From: Hymenobacter sp. UV11
Lineage (GTDB): Bacteria > Bacteroidota > Bacteroidia > Cytophagales > Hymenobacteraceae
Length of the DNA stretch: 64,000 bases
Assembly: GCF_004684095.1 (NCBI RefSeq)
Contig: NZ_SRII01000009.1
Span: forward strand, 1-64,000
Reading direction: 5' to 3'
Shown here: piece by piece, positions 42,904 through 51,878 of the stretch
Position numbering within the stretch: position 1 is the first letter of the stretch
Layout of the letters: each line of letters starts with the position of its first letter
Notes under the pieces: model-generated
What the model saw: the letters and a program-made list of their open reading frames with translations, nothing else
What the model was told of the DNA's origin: nothing
Database searches by the model: none
Made by a program: the position numbers and the translations under genes

Positions 42904-44283
42904 TTAGCTACCGAAGGTCAACTCAGCTACCGTGCCCCGGCCGAGCTCCGAGCGCAGCGTGAGCGTGCCGCCGTGCAGGTTGGCAATGCGCTGGGCCAGC
43001 GGCAGCCCTACCCCGTGCCCCCCTACCCCCCGCACCGCCGCCGACCGAAAGAAGGGCTGAAATACCTGCGCCAAATCTTCGGGGGTGATGCCTACCCCCG
43101 CGTCGGCCACGCGCACCAGGCAGCCCCCGCCCGGCTGGCAGCGCAGGCTCAGGAGCACCTTTTGGTCGGCGGCTGAGTACTTAAGGGCATTATCGACCAG
43201 GTTGCCCAGGGCCCGCACCAGCAGGGTGCGGTGGCCGGGCACTATAAAGGCGGCCGGGTCGGCGGGCAGCTCAGCTAGGTCGCCCAGGTCTACCTGCACC
43301 CGTGCGCGCTGGGCCGGCACCACGCCCTCGCGCACTTCCCACAGCAGCTCGTCGAGGCGTACCTCGTCGGCGAGGGGCACATTACCTTCGGCTTGCGCCA
43401 TATCCAGCAAATTATTAATCAGGCTCTTGAGCTGCTGCAACTCCCCCAGCACCGAGGCTGCGCTTTCGCGCAGGTCCTGCACCGAGCGCTCGCGGGCCAG
43501 CAGCACCTGTAGCTCGCCAATGCTGGCCGTGAGGGGCGTGCGCAGCTCGTGCGAGGCGTTGCGCACAAACGTGCGCTGCCCCTCGAAGCTAGCTTCGAGG
43601 CGGCCCAGCAGCCGATTGAAAGTGCGGGCCAGGCGCGTGAGGTCGTCGCGCTCGCTGGTGCGCAAAAAGCCTTCGTTTACGCGCTGGTGCAGGTCCTGGG
43701 CCGTGATGCGGTCTACCTGGTCGTTGAGGGCGGCGATGGGCGCCAGCGCCCGGCCCGCAAAGCCCCGCCCTACCCCATAGATAACGAGCAGGCTCACCAC
43801 AAAAATCGCGGCCATAATGGTGGCTAAGCTTTGCAGGCGGCGGTGACCATACACGTTTTCGGCGGCGGCCACGATGGTATAATCGCCCTGATTATCTTGG
43901 TAGAATATGCCGACTGCCTGCCGCTGGCCCAGCTCAAAATAGTACTCCTTATTGGTTACGATGCGCGCCAGGATGGCATCGGGTAGCCGCACACGCTCAT
44001 CTTCGGCCACGAAGCGCACCTGGCCGGTAGCGTCGTAGACCTGTAAAATCTCGTTGCTGAGCGCCTGAAGGTATTTTTTCTCGAAGTCCCGAAAGGCACT
44101 AGCGCGCATTTCGTCTTTTTCGAGGTAGATGTAGCCCGTTACCTGCGCCCGCTCGCGCAGCCGCTGCTGAAATTCCCGTTGCGAGGAGGTGAACTGCAAC
44201 ACAAACACAATGGCCAGCACCGCAAACAGCAACACGGCCACTACGCCCAAAAATAGCCAGGTCAGCCGATTGCGAATAGTCAC
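42904..44283 (-). CDS. czcS: Sensor histidine kinase (CzcS/CusS-like)
   Basis: A 459-residue membrane kinase with helices near residues 8-30 and 155-172, a periplasmic sensor of about 120 residues between them, HAMP segment, phospho-acceptor His at about 245 in NASHELRTPL, N box DNALKYSA, and G boxes DAGVGITPEDLAQVF and GHGVGLPLAQRI. Paired with the response regulator 59 bases upstream; adjacent to czcCBA, so metal sensing is inferred. Confidence 0.9.
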   Translation of the reverse strand: MTIRNRLTWLFLGVVAVLLFAVLAIVFVLQFTSSQREFQQRLRERAQVTGYIYLEKDEMRASAFRDFEKKYLQALSNEILQVYDATGQVRFVAEDERVRLPDAILARIVTNKEYYFELGQRQAVGIFYQDNQGDYTIVAAAENVYGHRRLQSLATIMAAIFVVSLLVIYGVGRGFAGRALAPIAALNDQVDRITAQDLHQRVNEGFLRTSERDDLTRLARTFNRLLGRLEASFEGQRTFVRNASHELRTPLTASIGELQVLLARERSVQDLRESAASVLGELQQLKSLINNLLDMAQAEGNVPLADEVRLDELLWEVREGVVPAQRARVQVDLGDLAELPADPAAFIVPGHRTLLVRALGNLVDNALKYSAADQKVLLSLRCQPGGGCLVRVADAGVGITPEDLAQVFQPFFRSAAVRGVGGHGVGLPLAQRIANLHGGTLTLRSELGRGTVAELTFGS

Positions 44284-44342
44284 GCGAATAGAAAACGAGT
44301 AGTAGCGGGTAAAGTCATAGCTCAGCGAAGGAGGCAGCAGGA

Positions 44343-45026
44343 CTACTCTTCCCGCAGCACGTAGCCCATCCCTACTACCGTATGAATCAGCTTTTTACTA
44401 AATCCCTTGTCCACTTTATTGCGCAGGTAATTCACGTACACGTCAATCACGTTGGAGCCCGTATCGAAGGAATCTTCCCAGGTGTGCTCCGCAATTTCGC
44501 CCCGGCTCAGCACGCGGCCCTGGTGGCGCAGCAGCAGCTCCAACAGGTTGAACTCGCGGGCTGTGAGCTTGATGGGCTGGCCGGCGCGGGTCACGGTTTT
44601 GGCGGCAGTATCTACCGTTAGGTCGGCCAGGCTCAGCTGGTTGCCTTTGGTGGAGCGGCGGTCGCGGCGGCGCGTGAGCGCCCGCACCCGCGCCAGCAGC
44701 TCCACAAAATCGAAGGGCTTGATGAGGTAGTCGTCGGCCCCACCGTCGAAGCCCAGAAGCTTGTCTTGAGTAGTGCCCAGCGCGGTGAGCATGAGAATGG
44801 GTAGCTCCTGGTCCTGAGCGCGCACGGCTTTGAGCACCTCCAAGCCGCTTTGGCCGGGTAGGATAACGTCCAGGATAACCAGGTCGAACTCTTTCCCCAG
44901 CGCCAGCCGCTGGCCAAAGGTGCCGTCGTAGGCTACCTCCACCTCGTAGCCCTCCTCTTCCAGCCCGCGCCGGATGAAAGCCGAGACCTTAGGCTCATCC
45001 TCAACTAGTAAAATCTTGGTTGACAT
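44343..45026 (-). CDS. czcR: OmpR/PhoB-family response regulator (CzcR/CusR-like)
   Basis: A 227-residue regulator: phospho-acceptor Asp about residue 53 in LVILDVILPGQSG, acidic EDE near the N-terminus, Lys in DDYLIKPFDF, and a winged-helix domain with LTAREFNLLELLLRHQGRVL and NVIDVYVNYLRNKVD. ATG 45026 is chosen (STKILLVEDEP). It probably binds the 11-bp repeat arrays. Confidence 0.92.
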   Translation of the reverse strand: MSTKILLVEDEPKVSAFIRRGLEEEGYEVEVAYDGTFGQRLALGKEFDLVILDVILPGQSGLEVLKAVRAQDQELPILMLTALGTTQDKLLGFDGGADDYLIKPFDFVELLARVRALTRRRDRRSTKGNQLSLADLTVDTAAKTVTRAGQPIKLTAREFNLLELLLRHQGRVLSRGEIAEHTWEDSFDTGSNVIDVYVNYLRNKVDKGFSKKLIHTVVGMGYVLREE

Positions 45027-45140
45027 AGGCCACAAAGTAACGGCGGGGTCACACAGACTTATATTTATCGGTGCAATACTATATTGCCGGCACTGGCGTT
45101 AGCTGCTTACTTTCCCCTACCCGTATCTTACTCCATCTCC

Positions 45141-45836
45141 ATGAAAAAGTACGTACTCGGCTTACTACTGCTGGCTCCCACGCTGGCTTTTGCCCAGGCC
45201 CCTACCCCCTACGTAGTAAAAGGCCAGGTAGGCCAGCTCAGCGCCCCGGCCAAAATCTATCTGGTATACGGCCCGCAGGTACTGGATTCGGCCACGCTGA
45301 AAAACGGCCAGTTTGAGTTGCGGGGCTCCAATGGCTGGCCTCACTCGGCCGAATTGGTACTGGAGCGCCAGGGTCATTTGCGGGAAGGAATGCGAAATAA
45401 TATATACACCCGTTCGTCACCCGAGCGTGTTTCCTTATTTATCAGCCCCGAACCGGTAACAGTAACCAGCCCCGACTCGCTGCCGAAGGCCCACCTTGCG
45501 GGCGGTGCTCAGCTGGCGGCCTACCAGCGATTGCTGGCCTCTACGGAACCTGTTTATCAAAAAATAAAGGTGGCAGGGCAGCAAAAGGCTACTCAAACCG
45601 AGTATGCCGTGCTTGATAAAGAATATACCCAAATGGCTTTTGCCTTCATCAAAGCCAACCCAACTTCTTGGGCGAGCCTCGAAATACTGGGCCAACTTAG
45701 AATGACAACGCCACCTCGCTACGAAGAGGTAGCGCCGCTCTATAGGGCTTTCAGCCCTGAGCTGAAGAACAGCCCGCCCGGCCGGTTTTACGGCGAACTA
45801 CTGCAAGGCCTCAAGGCAAACGGCCATCAGAACTGA
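45141..45836 (+). CDS. DUF4369-like secreted protein
   Basis: A 231-residue protein with a signal peptide (KKYVLGLLLLAPTLAFAQ) and a DUF4369-like domain: YVVKGQVGQLSAPAKIYLVYG, DSATLKNGQFELRGSNGWP. The usual thioredoxin domain found C-terminal to DUF4369 in TlpA-like proteins is absent; the rest is helical with TSWASLEILGQLR. Function unknown. Confidence 0.72.
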   Translation: MKKYVLGLLLLAPTLAFAQAPTPYVVKGQVGQLSAPAKIYLVYGPQVLDSATLKNGQFELRGSNGWPHSAELVLERQGHLREGMRNNIYTRSSPERVSLFISPEPVTVTSPDSLPKAHLAGGAQLAAYQRLLASTEPVYQKIKVAGQQKATQTEYAVLDKEYTQMAFAFIKANPTSWASLEILGQLRMTTPPRYEEVAPLYRAFSPELKNSPPGRFYGELLQGLKANGHQN

Positions 45837-45903
45837 GGTGCCCAGCTTCATTTAGCACAAATCCCTTCCGCGGGCCGGCTATCGGTAAGCAGTGCCCTAC
45901 CCT

Positions 45904-46239
45904 CTATTCGTCCTCGTAGTCCAGGCCCAGGCAGCTGTTGAGGGCCTGCTGAATCTCGCTGGCGGCGTGCAGCTGGCCGGCTTTTCGGCTTACTACCAAG
46001 CCTTTGCGATAAACCTGCTCGGCTTCATCCTTCTTGCCGAAGCCTTCGAGCAGCTTGCCGGCGTGGTAGTAGGTGCCTACGTAGTCGGGGTGCTCGGCCA
46101 GCAGCTTCTCGTAAAATCCCCAGGCGCGCAGGGGCTCGGCCGCGCGGTACTCGGTGGCCAGGGCGTAAATCGTGAAGGGGTCGGTGGGGTCGGCTTCGTA
46201 AAAAGCTACCAATTGTTGTAAGCGGCTGGGGGCATCCAT
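45904..46239 (-). CDS. Small TPR-like protein
   Basis: A 111-residue protein from ATG 46239 with about two tetratricopeptide-like helical pairs: DPFTIYALATEYRAAEPLRAWGFYEKLLAEHPDY and GTYYHAGKLLEGFGKKDEAEQVYRKGL. A protein-interaction role is likely. Divergent from etfB. Confidence 0.78.
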   Translation of the reverse strand: MDAPSRLQQLVAFYEADPTDPFTIYALATEYRAAEPLRAWGFYEKLLAEHPDYVGTYYHAGKLLEGFGKKDEAEQVYRKGLVVSRKAGQLHAASEIQQALNSCLGLDYEDE

Positions 46240-46350
46240 GGGCGGGGTTTGGGCTATCTTTGAAGCAAAATTGCGACTTTCAGGCCGCATTCTGGTTGTA
46301 AGCGGGGTCGAAAGACCTTTTTTGGCCTGGCAACTGTTATGCAAGCCGAC

Positions 46351-46358
46351 TACTTTTG
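46351..46358 (+). promoter_or_regulatory. -7 box TACTTTTG for etfB
   Basis: TACTTTTG ends 29 bases upstream of ATG 46388 and matches TAnnTTTG. The leader then contains CACCCTACCCTTGC. Confidence 0.5.
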
Positions 46359-46387
46359 CATTCTCCTCTCACCCTACCCTTGCTTAC

Positions 46388-47128
46388 ATGAAGTTTCTAG
46401 TTTGCATTTCTAACGTGCCCGACACGACCACCAAGATAACCTTTACCCCTGATAACAAGGAGTTTAATAAGGCCGGGGTGCAGTTCGTGATTAACCCCTG
46501 GGACGAATATGCCCTCACCCGCGCCATCGAACTGAAGGAAGCCAACGTGGGCAGCACCGTGACGGTGCTCAACGTGGGCGAGGCCGACACGGAGCCTAAT
46601 ATTCGCAAGGCGCTGGCCATCGGAGCCGACGACGCCATCCGGGTGAACGCCGCGCCGAAAGATGCCTTTTTCGTGGCCGAGCAGATTGCGGCCATCGCCA
46701 AAGAGGGCAGCTACGACGTGATTTTGATGGGCAAGGAAAGCATTGACTACAACGGCTTCCAGGTGCACGGCATGGTAGGCGAGCTGCTCGGCATCCCGAC
46801 CGTGGCGCCGGCTATGAAGCTGGATATGAGCGGCAACACCGCCACGCTGGAGCGCGAAATTGAGGGCGGCAAGGAGATTGTGCAGGTTGCTACCCCCTTC
46901 GTGGCCTCGTGCCAGCAGCCCATGTGCGAGCCCCGCATCCCCAACATGCGCGGTATTATGACGGCCCGCACCAAGCCCCTGAAAGTAGTGCCCGCCACCG
47001 GCGACGCCCCCCGCACCGAGGTGAAGGAATTCGCCCTACCCCCCAAGAAGCAGGGCGTGAAGCTCATTGACGCCGCCAACGCTGGCGACCTGATTAAGCT
47101 GCTCCGCAACGAAGCCAAAGTCATTTAA
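46388..47128 (+). CDS. etfB: Electron transfer flavoprotein subunit beta
   Basis: A 246-residue protein, full length for EtfB: KFLVCISNVPDTTTKI, INPWDEYALTRAIELKE, and the AMP/FAD-side EREIEGGKEIVQVATPFV. With EtfA it carries electrons from acyl-CoA and other flavin dehydrogenases to the quinone pool. ATG 46388 chosen over the long open frame upstream. Separated from etfA by a palindromic repeat. Confidence 0.95.
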   Translation: MKFLVCISNVPDTTTKITFTPDNKEFNKAGVQFVINPWDEYALTRAIELKEANVGSTVTVLNVGEADTEPNIRKALAIGADDAIRVNAAPKDAFFVAEQIAAIAKEGSYDVILMGKESIDYNGFQVHGMVGELLGIPTVAPAMKLDMSGNTATLEREIEGGKEIVQVATPFVASCQQPMCEPRIPNMRGIMTARTKPLKVVPATGDAPRTEVKEFALPPKKQGVKLIDAANAGDLIKLLRNEAKVI

Positions 47129-47132
47129 GGGA

Positions 47133-47225
47133 GTTATGAGTTAAAAGTTGTGAGTTATGAGTTGGCAAACAGCCTACCTCAAGCTCAAGCCGGCAACTCA
47201 TAACTCATAACTTTTAACTCATAAC
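47133..47225. repeat. Palindromic repeat between etfB and etfA
   Basis: Arms of 32 bp, GTTATGAGTTAAAAGTTGTG (47133-47164) and complement (47194-47225), with one mismatch; the arms are built from the word AACTCATAAC. AT-rich relative to the genes. Confidence 0.92.
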
Positions 47226-47234
47226 TTAAAAGAG

Positions 47235-48212
47235 ATGTCTGTTTTAGTAGTAGTTGAATGCGATAAGGGCGAAGTGAAAAAATCTTCGCTCGAAGTGGCT
47301 ACCTACGGTGCGCAGCTTGCCGCGCAGCTCGGTACCAGCGCTACGGCCGTGGCCGTGGGCGAAGCCTCCGACGCCAGCCTTGCCAAGCTTGGCGAGCAGG
47401 GCATCACGAAGGTGCTCTATGATAAGGAGCCGCGCCTCAAGGACTTCGTGAATAATGCCTACACCAAGCTCATTGCCACCGCTGCCCAGCAGGAAGATGC
47501 CAAGGTGATTGTGCTGGCCAACAGCAACATCGGTGCGGCTGTGGGCTCGCGCTTGTCCATCCGGCTGCAAGCTTCGCTGGCTACCAACGTGGTGGAGCTG
47601 CCCAAAACCGAGGGCGGCCAGTTTACGGTGAAGCGCGGCGCGTTTTCGGGCAAGGCGTTTTCGGACGTGGTGCTGAACGGCGAGCGTAAGATTATCGCCG
47701 TGAAGAAAAACTCTATTGAGGCTCAGCACGAAGCCGGCAAAACGGCCGAGGTAGTGGCCTTTGCGGCTCAGCTTAGCGATGCCGACTTTGCCGATGCACC
47801 CAAGCAGGTGGTAATGCAGGACCAGGCCGGCGGCATTTTGCTGCCCGAGGCGGCGCTGGTGGTATCGGGGGGTAGGGGCATGAAAGGCCCCGAAAACTGG
47901 AACCTCATCGAGGACCTGGCCAAGGCACTGGGCGCGGCCACGGCCTGCTCGAAGCCGGTGAGCGATGTGGACTGGCGCCCTCACCACGAGCACGTGGGCC
48001 AAACAGGCATCACGGTTTCGCCCAACCTATACATTGCCTGCGGCATTTCGGGCGCCATTCAGCACTTGGCGGGCGTCAACTCGTCGAAGGTGATTGTGGT
48101 GATTAACAAAGACCCGGAGGCGCCGTTCTTTAAGGCAGCCGACTACGGCATTGTGGGCGACGTGTTTGACGTGCTGCCCAAGCTGACGGCGGCCGTAAAA
48201 GAACTCGGCTAG
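47235..48212 (+). CDS. etfA: Electron transfer flavoprotein subunit alpha
   Basis: A 325-residue EtfA with the FAD-binding C-terminal domain: VVSGGRGMKGPENWNLIEDLA, ATACSKPVSDVDWRPHHEHVGQTG, YIACGISGAIQHLAG and INKDPEAPFFKAADYGIVGD. Forms a heterodimer with EtfB. Terminator at 48253. Confidence 0.96.
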   Translation: MSVLVVVECDKGEVKKSSLEVATYGAQLAAQLGTSATAVAVGEASDASLAKLGEQGITKVLYDKEPRLKDFVNNAYTKLIATAAQQEDAKVIVLANSNIGAAVGSRLSIRLQASLATNVVELPKTEGGQFTVKRGAFSGKAFSDVVLNGERKIIAVKKNSIEAQHEAGKTAEVVAFAAQLSDADFADAPKQVVMQDQAGGILLPEAALVVSGGRGMKGPENWNLIEDLAKALGAATACSKPVSDVDWRPHHEHVGQTGITVSPNLYIACGISGAIQHLAGVNSSKVIVVINKDPEAPFFKAADYGIVGDVFDVLPKLTAAVKELG

Positions 48213-48252
48213 GTGAGCGCTGGCGCCGCTGCCAGTTACTATTCTCACTATC

Positions 48253-48287
48253 AACGTCATGCGGCAGGCGTCGCATGACGTTTTTTT
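48253..48287 (+). terminator. Terminator after etfA
   Basis: AACGTCATGCG-GCAGGCGT-CGCATGACGTT followed by T5 or more. The stem is the outer end of the family A repeats (AACGTCATGC / GCATGACGTT). Confidence 0.9.
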
Positions 48288-48403
48288 GTGAATTTCCGAC
48301 CAATCACGACGCATTTAGTAAGCTATTTCCGGCCGTTGTTGCTTTATTTGTCGTAAAGACTACCCATTATCCGTTTCCAGGACCCGAAACGCCCCCGCGA
48401 CCC

Positions 48404-49033
48404 TTGAAAAAAATCCCGCTCGAAATTCTGGGCCTCTCCTCTTCGCAATCACAGTCCGGCTCGTTTGCCCTTATTCTGGGCGAAAAGCATGGCAACCGCC
48501 GTCTGCCTATTATTATCGGCATGTTTGAAGCGCAGAGTATTGCCATTCAGATTGAAAAAATCAGTCCCAACCGGCCCCTCACGCACGACCTGTTCAAGGC
48601 TTTTGCCGAGCACGTGCACGTGGCCATTCTGGAAGTGATTATCTCCGACCTTAAAGAAGGCGTCTTTTACTCGCGCATCGTGTGCTCCGACGGGGCTACC
48701 ACGTTTGAGATTGATGCTCGTCCTTCCGATGCCATTGCCATTGGCCTACGCTTTGGCGTGCCCATTTTCACGGTAGAAAGTGTGCTGAGTGAGGCGGGCA
48801 TTATTCTGACGGACCTCGATGAGGCTGGCGAGGAGGAAGAAGATGATGACGACCGCGATGACGACGACGAGGACACCGACGAGGCGGCCCGCCCCGCACC
48901 CCGCGCCGCCGCCGAGCCCAGCGGGCAGGTATCGCTCGATGAGCTGACCAAGATGCTTGCCCAGGCGCTCGAAAAAGAAGACTACGAAAAAGCCGCCAAG
49001 ATTCGAGACGAGCTAAATAAGCGTAACGGCTAA
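48404..49033 (+). CDS. DUF151 bifunctional nuclease-type protein with UVR motif
   Basis: A 209-residue protein from TTG 48404 (KKIPLEILGLSSSQSQSGSF): the DUF151 core EKHGNRRLPIIIGMFEAQSI and DARPSDAIAIGLRFGVPIF, an acidic linker (about residues 145-165, mostly Asp/Glu), and a C-terminal UVR motif DYEKAAKIRDELN. DUF151 proteins have reported RNase/DNase activity; UVR links to UvrB. The extra in-frame N-terminal sequence from 48275 is unlikely to be coding. Confidence 0.85.
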   Translation: MKKIPLEILGLSSSQSQSGSFALILGEKHGNRRLPIIIGMFEAQSIAIQIEKISPNRPLTHDLFKAFAEHVHVAILEVIISDLKEGVFYSRIVCSDGATTFEIDARPSDAIAIGLRFGVPIFTVESVLSEAGIILTDLDEAGEEEEDDDDRDDDDEDTDEAARPAPRAAAEPSGQVSLDELTKMLAQALEKEDYEKAAKIRDELNKRNG

Positions 49034-49053
49034 TTTTCTCGCTCTCCGCAACT

Positions 49054-49085
49054 GTCCCGGCCGATTATTCGACCGGGACTTTTTC
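49054..49085 (+). terminator. Terminator after the DUF151 gene
   Basis: GTCCCGG stem paired with CCGGGAC around a 12-base loop and a T-rich end (TTTTTCTT). Confidence 0.85.
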
Positions 49086-49115
49086 TTACGCTATTTTTAC
49101 AACTTTCTGTAAGTT

Positions 49116-50357
49116 ATGTCATTATCCGTATCGCAACGCGGGCAGGATATGCCCGCCTCACCCTTTCGTAAGCTAGCTCCCTTTGCTGAAACTGCCAAGG
49201 AGCAGGGCAAGCACGTGTACCACCTCAATATTGGCCAGCCCGATATCGCTACCCCCCCCAGCTTGTTTGAAGCCGTGCGCAAAGCCGATATCCGGGTGCT
49301 GGCCTACAGCCACGGGGCGGGCACCGACAGCTACCGCCAGAAGCTCCAGGCCTACTACCACCGCGCGGGCATTGAGGTTGATACGGAAGAGATATTGGTG
49401 ACGACGGCCGGCAGCGAGGCCATCCTGTTTGCGCTGCTCACCTGCCTGAACCCCGGCGATGAGCTGGTGGTGCCGGAGCCGTTTTATGGCACCTACTCGG
49501 CCTTTGCCATCGCGGCGGGCGTAACTATCGTGCCCGTAACGGCCACGATTGACAACGGTTTTGCCCTACCCCCCCTCGCGGACTTCGAGGCCGTAATTAC
49601 GCCGCGCACCAAGGCTATCTTGCTCTGCAACCCCAGCAACCCTACCGGCCACGTGTACACCCGCGCCGAACTGGAAGCGCTGCTAAGCCTGTGCCAGCGC
49701 CACCAGCTTTTTCTGCTTTCGGATGAGGCGTACCGTGAATATTGCTACGATGGCGCGCGTGCTACGAGCGCGCTCAACCTAGTGGGCGGCGAAGACTACG
49801 TAGTGGTGCTGGATACGATTTCGAAGCGCTACAGCGCTTGCGGGGCGCGGGTAGGCTCGCTGGTGACGCGCAACGCGGATGTATTTCAGACGGCCTTCCG
49901 CTTTGCCCAGATGCGCATCAGCCCGCCCGGCCTGGGCATGCTGCTGGGCGAGGCCGCCGTAGAGCTGCCCGAGAGCTACTTCGACGAGAACCGGGCCGAG
50001 TACCAAGCCCGCCGCGACCTCACGGTGCGCCGCCTGCAAGCTATGCCGGGCGTGCAATGCCCCGTGCCGGGTGGCGCGTTCTACGTGATGGCCGAGCTGC
50101 CCGTAGACGATGCCGAGCGCTTTGGCGAGTGGCTGCTCACCGATTTCAGCTACCAGAACGAAACGCTGATGCTCTCGCCGGCCAATGGCTTCTACCAAAC
50201 GCCCGGCTTGGGCACGCAGCAAGTGCGCCTGGCCTACATCCTGAACCTGCGCGACCTTGACGCGGCCCTCACCTGCCTGGAGCACGCCCTGCTGGCCTAC
50301 CCCGGCCGCACCCTGGCGCCCGCTGCCGTGCAGGAAACCGCCGCAATGCTTTCTTAA
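49116..50357 (+). CDS. PLP-dependent class I aminotransferase
   Basis: A 413-residue aminotransferase: NIGQPDIATPPSLFEAV, AGSEAILFALLTCLNPGDEL, LCNPSNPTGHVYT (Asn contacts PLP), LSDEAYREYCYDG (Asp/Tyr), and DTISKRYSACGARVGSLV with the Schiff-base Lys. Aspartate or related amino-acid transaminase of the AspC/MetC-like type; exact substrate uncertain. Confidence 0.9.
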   Translation: MSLSVSQRGQDMPASPFRKLAPFAETAKEQGKHVYHLNIGQPDIATPPSLFEAVRKADIRVLAYSHGAGTDSYRQKLQAYYHRAGIEVDTEEILVTTAGSEAILFALLTCLNPGDELVVPEPFYGTYSAFAIAAGVTIVPVTATIDNGFALPPLADFEAVITPRTKAILLCNPSNPTGHVYTRAELEALLSLCQRHQLFLLSDEAYREYCYDGARATSALNLVGGEDYVVVLDTISKRYSACGARVGSLVTRNADVFQTAFRFAQMRISPPGLGMLLGEAAVELPESYFDENRAEYQARRDLTVRRLQAMPGVQCPVPGGAFYVMAELPVDDAERFGEWLLTDFSYQNETLMLSPANGFYQTPGLGTQQVRLAYILNLRDLDAALTCLEHALLAYPGRTLAPAAVQETAAMLS

Positions 50358-50418
50358 GCTATTCTTAAGTAACAGTAGCCGCGGGAATTACGTCTGACTA
50401 CGCTCACTCACTTTTTTT

Positions 50419-51096
50419 ATGCAAGCCATCGCTGTTCCTCCCGCCACTGCCACCCACGATTACTCTAAAGGCATGCGCATTTGGCACTGGGCCAACGCTA
50501 CGCTGGTATCGGGCCAGCTCCTGACCATTCTTTTTCAGAAAGTTATTGTCAATGCCCGGAGCGCGGTGCCGGAGTTTCAGGAGGCCATTACCAAGGGCGG
50601 GGGTAGCCTGACGCAGCAGCAGGGCCGCGCCGTGGCGCACGTGATAAGCGAGCGCATCTGGACCTGGCACGTGTGGATGGGCGTGACGCTGGCAGCGTTC
50701 TGGCTGTTTTGGACGGTGATGCAGGCGCTCGACCCGGCCGGCCGGCGCTTTGGAGCGCGGCTAATGGCGGCGGCCCGGCGCTATAAGCTAGCCGCCCCCG
50801 CCGAGCACGCCGACGCCCGCCACGCCCTGCTGGCTAAGCTCACCTACGCGGCTTTTTACCTGTTTATCACCATCATGGTCGTCACCGGTTTGATATTAAT
50901 TTTTGCCGATGACGTTCCCTTTCTGAATAGCATCAAGCACACGGCAGAGGAAACGCACAACGTGACGATGTATCTGATTATCGGCTACATTGTACTGCAC
51001 GTGGTAGGGGTAGTATGGGCAGAGATAACCGAGGACCACGGGCTGGTATCGCGCATGGTAAGTGGCCCGGCAGACAAACAAAGTCCCCAAGACTAG
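50419..51096 (+). CDS. b-type cytochrome (cytochrome b561 / Ni-Fe hydrogenase b subunit family)
   Basis: A 225-residue membrane protein with four predicted helices and His residues placed for haem binding: MRIWHWANATLV (helix 1), WTWHVWMGVTLAAFWLF (helix 2), FLNSIKHTAEETHNVTMYLI and YIVLHVVGVVWAEITEDHG (helix 4). No hydrogenase genes are nearby, so it likely serves another redox partner. Confidence 0.83.
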   Translation: MQAIAVPPATATHDYSKGMRIWHWANATLVSGQLLTILFQKVIVNARSAVPEFQEAITKGGGSLTQQQGRAVAHVISERIWTWHVWMGVTLAAFWLFWTVMQALDPAGRRFGARLMAAARRYKLAAPAEHADARHALLAKLTYAAFYLFITIMVVTGLILIFADDVPFLNSIKHTAEETHNVTMYLIIGYIVLHVVGVVWAEITEDHGLVSRMVSGPADKQSPQD

Positions 51097-51130
51097 TAAC
51101 GAACGGTAGTTAGGTTGGCGTGCGAGGAAG

Positions 51131-51138
51131 TAGCTTTG
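51131..51138 (+). promoter_or_regulatory. -7 box TAGCTTTG for the TetR gene
   Basis: TAGCTTTG 31 bases upstream of the ATG at 51170 matches TAnnTTTG. Confidence 0.5.
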
Positions 51139-51169
51139 TGGTTGCTACCCCTCTCTCTTCCCACCCGCC

Positions 51170-51754
51170 ATGCTCAAAATAAAAAAATCGGTTAAGCGCG
51201 AGCTTATCTTGACTGAAGCGGCCAAGCTTTTTAAAGACCGGGGCTACAGTGGCACGTCGATGCGCGACCTGGCCGGGCAGGTGGGCATGGAGGCAGCGAG
51301 CATGTACAACCACATCAAGTCGAAGGACGAGCTGCTGGATACCATCTGCTTTCGCATTTCGGACACGTACATCTCGCAGCTGCAAGATACTGCCGCACAG
51401 GCTATTCCGTACGGAGAAAAAATAAAAGCGCTAGTGCAGCTGCACATTCGCCTGATGGTGGAGGATAGCGCGGCGGTATCGGTGGCCAACCACGACTGGA
51501 AATACCTGCCCGAGCCGCGCCTCACCGAATTTAAGCAGGCGCGCAAGGCTTACGAAAAGGGGTTTGCCGCGCTGATTGAGGCGGGCATCGCGGCGGGCGA
51601 GTTTCGTCCGGTAAACGTATCGGTGGCGCTGTTTACGGTGCTGTCGGCGGTGCGCTGGGTAGAGCTGTGGTATCGCCCCGGCCGCGGCCTGACGGCCGAA
51701 GAGCTCGAAAGCAACATCATCACGGTGCTGCTTGGCGGGCTGGAAAAGCCGTAA
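51170..51754 (+). CDS. TetR-family transcriptional regulator
   Basis: A 194-residue regulator: KSVKRELILTEAAKLFKDRG, YSGTSMRDLAGQVGMEAASMYNHIKSKDELLD (helix-turn-helix), then an all-helical ligand domain. Starts KIKKSVKREL after a leader with no Shine-Dalgarno. Target and ligand unknown; the flanking cytochrome gene is a candidate. Confidence 0.9.
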   Translation: MLKIKKSVKRELILTEAAKLFKDRGYSGTSMRDLAGQVGMEAASMYNHIKSKDELLDTICFRISDTYISQLQDTAAQAIPYGEKIKALVQLHIRLMVEDSAAVSVANHDWKYLPEPRLTEFKQARKAYEKGFAALIEAGIAAGEFRPVNVSVALFTVLSAVRWVELWYRPGRGLTAEELESNIITVLLGGLEKP

Positions 51755-51878
51755 AACTATTACCCCTACCCCCTTGCTGCACAGCGGTTTAAAGGCAATC
51801 CAATGGCAACCAATCAGCTTTGCAGCAACTGCTCATTGGTTTTCTGCTAGCGCGGAAATGTCCTGCTAAACCGCCGCC

